This document shows, piece by piece, positions 60,341 through 64,000 of a DNA stretch of 64,000 nt. The stretch lies in assembly GCF_011075055.1 (NCBI RefSeq), contig NC_058150.1, forward strand, positions 14,599,408-14,663,407, given 5' to 3'. The stretch comes from Mangifera indica (lineage: Eukaryota > Streptophyta > Magnoliopsida > Sapindales > Anacardiaceae). Under the pieces are notes generated by a model. The model searched no databases and had not been told where the DNA came from. It saw only the letters and a list, made by a program, of their open reading frames with translations. The translations under genes and the position numbers were made by a program. Within the stretch, counting starts at the first letter, position 1, and the number at the start of each line of letters is the position of its first letter.

Positions 60341-62989
60341 AATTCACAAATGACTAAAATTTTCACTCAAATGAATCTATGGTCATGTTTTTAAGGTTTC
60401 CAAAAAGAGCCTGCTTCTACTCTCTACATTCTCTCAATGATCAAGTGAAATGAAGAAAATGATGAAGATTCAGATACAAAAACTGAGGTTACCTTTTTTG
60501 CAAAAGTTGTAATGCTGAAAGATTGAGGACAAAGACGATTGTTGAAAATCTTAATAATTTCTTTTGTTTTTGTTCTGCATGAAATAAACCAATTTTAATG
60601 AAAATAAGAACCCAGGCTAACAAAGACATGTTTCTGTTAAGAGAGATTGACAGTTTGTTACAAATATGGACCTCAGCATGGTAAAGAAACAAATCGATGT
60701 AGAACAACTCATCCACTCTCTAACAAAGACCAAAGCCAGGTACAACCATCATAAATGGACTTCCATAAATCAACTGGCTTGATCTAACCAACCAGTCTAA
60801 GCCACTACTCATAACACAGTCTTGAAAAATATTCTAGCAGTTAAGTAAGCACTAAATCCATTTGCTTAAACTAGCAAGATTAATGCTTTCACAGCATAGT
60901 ATTAAGCTTCTTTTGATCAAAAGGTTTTGCTTCATATTTCTTCATTCTAGTAATTATAAATTGACAAGTTATGTTTGAGTTTGCTTTTGTCCATGTGTTC
61001 ATGTTTCAGTGTATAATGAACTTGTCAATTAATCTAAGCCCTAAAAGTGGGAAGACATGGTCCTGCTTAAATACAATGTTCTGCATGACCTTTACGTATC
61101 TACGTAAGTTCCCAAGATTAGCAAATCCTCAATCAACCGAAAGACAAATAATGCGACAATTGCAAGGCAAGCTCAACTGGAAAATACAGGCAAAATAGAA
61201 AGATAATGAACGAACTGATATAGTCTTGCAATTAGTACGTCAAATAAATTTCAAGAACTTGGGTTTGGCGAGGTCAGAATAAAATACACATGTAAGTTAT
61301 TTTGACAACTTCTATGGGAGAAGTTGTAACACAAATGAAGTCATCCAACTTACCTGACATTATCTTTTGTGTCCCTTATTTGTCTTATCAGCTTGGAGAT
61401 ATGCCTTTCATGGCTGCTGCAATCCTAAATATTTTGAACCATATAAATAACTGATAAAACAAAATGCAGTACAAATACAAGAAAAGGCCCAAAAGAACCC
61501 AAGGGCAGTGTAGATTAGATCCACAAATAAAGTTAAAAAAAAACATATATTACAATCAAATATTCTATTATTCAATTTTTTTAAAGTTGCAAAAACATTA
61601 GCAAAAACATATGTATTTATTTTGATTCATAAAGGCAACACAGCTCAGAAGTTTCAGAATTTGACATGGTTTAGGTTAGAATACCTTATTGGAGCTTGAT
61701 GTCAATAACTGATTCTTCTCATCAAACTCTGTAAGCTTCTCCAGTCTTTTCTGCTCCATCTTCAGTCCACTTTCGGCAGCTCTGAGTATCTCACCTGCCA
61801 TTTAGATGAAAAAAAACAAAAAGTTAGATGGCAAAATCTAAAGCAACGAGAGCCCCCACCCCACCCACCCACCCCCCGCCGGGGCAAAAAAAACATTTGC
61901 ATGCACACACAAACAAAAAGGGAGAAAGACAACAATTAAGAGAACACTATAAGAAGATAAAGTACTTGTTGATTGTGAATTCGTTATTATATCAGATCCA
62001 GGTCCCTTGGATTGATAATTCAAAATTTCTGAACCACCATTCATCTGGTGCCTTGTAGCTTCTCCTTGAGATGTTGCAGGGATAATTTTTTCCAAGGCTT
62101 CAGTAGTTTCTATCTCTGCAGTTTCTTTTGCTGCTCTCCTCTCAGCTTCTAAAGCTGCTTTGTTTGCTTCCTCAGGTCTAATGTTAGCCTGCATCCAAAA
62201 TATAATCATTCTTGTGTATTTTTTCCTAGCACTTGCATAGTAAATGCAGTAATAATGCATACATTCGGTCAACTTGGTAACAAGATCCATGATAACTGTT
62301 GTAATGACATATCTATAGAAAAAAAGTAGACCATGGATGGTAAAACAATTGCAATTATATTGCATCACCCAAACCCTCCCCAGGAGAAAAGAGCCTGTAG
62401 ACTATAGAAAACAATCACAAAACTCCTCCCCCTGTCAAGGGCTCATCAAAAGAAATCAGTGAAAGTAGAGGGGTTGCCTTCTATAGCAAAGGGGCTGGGT
62501 TTTCAGTACCTAAAGTCTGGTGTCCACAAGTCCTGCTGAGTAAGGACCATCTCTAAATGAATAAGAGACCGAACCACCATTCCCTTTTTTATCCCCAATT
62601 TCATATGCTTTGTGCAAGCGATTTGGGACAAGAATGTCCGTTAAACAAGAGTCTTTTAGAATGCGCAAGCCATTAGGACACCAAAAAAGAGTTCGTTCTC
62701 TATTGTGGTGTGAAAGCAACCAATTCATTAAATAGGGAATGTGTCCCTCTATTTTGTGAAAGCAACGTTCTTTATTTAGTTAATAAAATATAAATATCCT
62801 GATAAGTCAGATTAACAACCTCTCCTTCAGCTTTCATTTTTTCTTGAAGAGCCCTTTCCTTCCTCTTGGCCTCTTCGTAAGCTGCATCACTTCTAATTTC
62901 CTTTCTTCTATCTGTGATTTAAGTTCATGGTCTCGCTGGATAGCAGTCAAATGATTATCAAGTGCTTCTGCACTATCAAGTGATTCTAA

Positions 62990-63376
62990 CTAGTAAAGAA
63001 ATTATCTAGAAAGTAAAGATACTAGGTATTCAAGACACCGTGTATCAGACATTATCAATATGACAACACATTATGCAGCAACAGTTCCAGAAAAAACGTG
63101 TACTAAGCATTCATAAACAATTCTAGAAGCAAGAGAGTGGATGCGTGTATTTCCAACAAAACCCTTAAACATGCATTTAAGCCTGAAACATAGGTGCAAG
63201 AAACCGCAGCCAAGTTTAGAAGACACTTCTGTTTTCTTCAACCCACTGCCTTTAACTTGTATAAACTAAAAGTTTTAGCTCCTTATATACAGCAGTTCTG
63301 AATCACTAGATGATGACGTAGAATGTCTCAAAGAACTCCAACTCTGGATAACTGATTAAATGTAATTCTATTAACA
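62990..63376. other. GLE1 intron sequence left of the LTR element
   Basis: No exon recognised; presumed intron between the 62989 acceptor and an upstream exon outside the window. Confidence 0.4.
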
Positions 63377-63563
63377 TGTTGTTGCAGAATCTGTAAATTA
63401 GTAAATAAGACTTAATTATAGGAATATAGAGCTTGATTATAGGAATCAAATATAGGAATCAAATATTCATATTCCTAATACGGAATACCTAATGTGTATA
63501 TAAATGTACCTCTGTAACAGTAAATTAATCAAAGAAAATAAACCCTTAATTTCAGTTTCTTCA
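63377..63563 (+). repeat. 5' LTR of the edge retroelement
   Basis: Begins tgttgttgcagaatctgtaa and ends cagtttcttca, with a local duplication ataggaatcaaat in its middle. Bounds set by TG/CA and by the adjoining primer site. Confidence 0.8.
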
Positions 63564-63575
63564 TGGTATCAGAGC
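63564..63575 (+). other. Primer binding site complementary to initiator tRNA-Met
   Basis: tggtatcagagc immediately after the LTR end, the canonical plant LTR-retrotransposon site for initiator methionine tRNA. Confidence 0.92.
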
Positions 63576-64000
63576 TTGGTTTGCCCCAGTGTGCAAATTC
63601 GAAAATTTTCTTTTAGCCCTAGTGAGCAATTTCGTCGTTCACCCTTGTAGAGTGAACATTAGTTCTCACCGCCGCACTAAGAAGGAGTATGCTTCGACGA
63701 TCGGCAGTTTCCCGGAATCTGGTCACTAGAAACTCAGTGCGTGACCTGCACGCGCCGCCCGTTTCTTCTGCACACTTGCGCATCAGATCTCTTGTTTTGA
63801 GGCGCGTTAGATCTCACCGCCGGTACAGTCAGTCTCAGACAGCGCAGGGGAGTCAAAGCCCCATAACCTTGTCGCTGTTCGCTGTCGCACGTGCCGACGT
63901 CATCACCGGAACAGTTGCTATCGCCGAATCTCTCTCTGATCAAATCTTAGTCCTTTTTGTTTGCTATTCTTTGTGGTTTGTGCAGTGTATTCGTGCTCTA

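Larger units (their letters stand above)
56712..62989 (-). pseudogene. GLE1: GLE1 mRNA-export nucleoporin locus, 5'-incomplete, with disrupted exons
   Basis: Minus-strand exons: 62989-62820, 62188-61966, 61794-61685, 61424-61354, 60574-60493, 58621-58557, 58227-58146, 57579-57450, 57284-57162 and 56963-56712 (stop). They match the coiled-coil and C-terminal helical domain of GLE1, the nuclear-pore factor that activates the DEAD-box helicase Dbp5/LOS4 with IP6 in mRNA export. Markers: ERHISKLIRQIRDTKDNV, NRLCPQSFSITTFAKK, EFHRACIYTVPKHIVYSE, LESYMRLYAALIQ, GLEEDWTWLARFLKAVPASI, MAGFALFRKYKSQF. Disruptions: -1 frameshift near 62896; 65-bp exon out of phase (58621-58557); 82-bp exon about 2 bp short of 84 (58227-58146); 130-bp exon about 2 bp short of 132 with TAG at 57553-57555. 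The last two and several upstream exons are intact. Either a recent pseudogene or an error-rich assembly stretch. Upstream exons lie beyond the retroelement at 63377, outside the window. Confidence 0.82.
63377..64000 (+). mobile_element. 5' end of an LTR retrotransposon running off the window
   Basis: A TG...CA bounded LTR (63377-63563, 187 bp) contains a TATA-like gtgtatataaatgtacct and ends ttcttca. It is followed directly by the primer binding site tggtatcagagc. The rest (63600-64000) is a GC-rich untranslated leader with stops in all frames; gag would start beyond the window. Short LTR and initiator-Met primer site fit a Ty1/copia-type or TRIM element, but the class cannot be settled without the interior. 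It is in the opposite orientation to GLE1. Confidence 0.85.

Overview
This is eudicot nuclear DNA: AT-rich, GT-AG introns, plant gene families (kelch F-box, ATG4, plant-type MTHFR, GLE1, MLO) and many plant transposons. I cannot name the species from the sequence.

Five host loci carry recognisable coding structure. (1) A single-exon kelch F-box gene of the SKIP20/KMD group (+, 20200-21612). (2) An eight-exon ATG4 autophagy protease (-, 22831-25982), convergent with the F-box gene. (3) An 11-exon methylenetetrahydrofolate reductase (+, 46573-51483). (4) A two-exon EMAPII/tRNA-binding-domain protein with a probable organelle presequence (-, 52588-53813), convergent with MTHFR. (5) A GLE1 nucleoporin locus (-, 56712-62989) whose middle exons are broken by several indels. 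Two relics of host genes also occur: an MLO N-terminal pseudogene (-, 1095-2224) and a first-exon fragment of eIF5A (-, 35437-35527).

Most of the rest is mobile DNA. Two complete but decayed Mutator-like elements (MULEs) dominate. MULE-1 (about 8139-18784) has roughly 650-bp terminal inverted repeats. MULE-2 (36490-46066) is flanked by a perfect 9-bp target duplication. Both have the same layout: a multi-exon DUF1985-Ulp1 (SUMO-protease-like) gene on +, converging on a MURA-type transposase (MULE domain, SWIM finger, CCHC knuckle) on -. All four genes have in-frame stops or frameshifts. This matches the known Ulp1-carrying MULE class (Kaonashi in Arabidopsis, CUMULE in melon). In both elements the first intron of the Ulp1 gene holds a dense repeat cluster: a GCACCC minisatellite in MULE-1 and CACGAATTCGTG palindromes in MULE-2.

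A second, non-autonomous MULE-type family starts and ends with the same inverted terminus (ggccaaacgactatttccca) and makes 9-bp duplications. Its members are nearly full-length inverted repeats. There are four clear copies (1450-1944, 35645-36395, 54263-55185, 55195-55926) and about five degenerate relatives. Two sit head to tail and share one 9-bp sequence present three times. LTR retroelements appear inside the GLE1 intron (59027-60340) and at the right edge (from 63377, with an initiator-Met-type primer binding site).

Genes and repeats interact by position: one MITE lies in an intron of the MLO relic, MULE-2 ends about 507 bp upstream of the MTHFR start codon, and the GLE1 locus carries one retroelement in an intron and another just beyond its last visible 5' exon.
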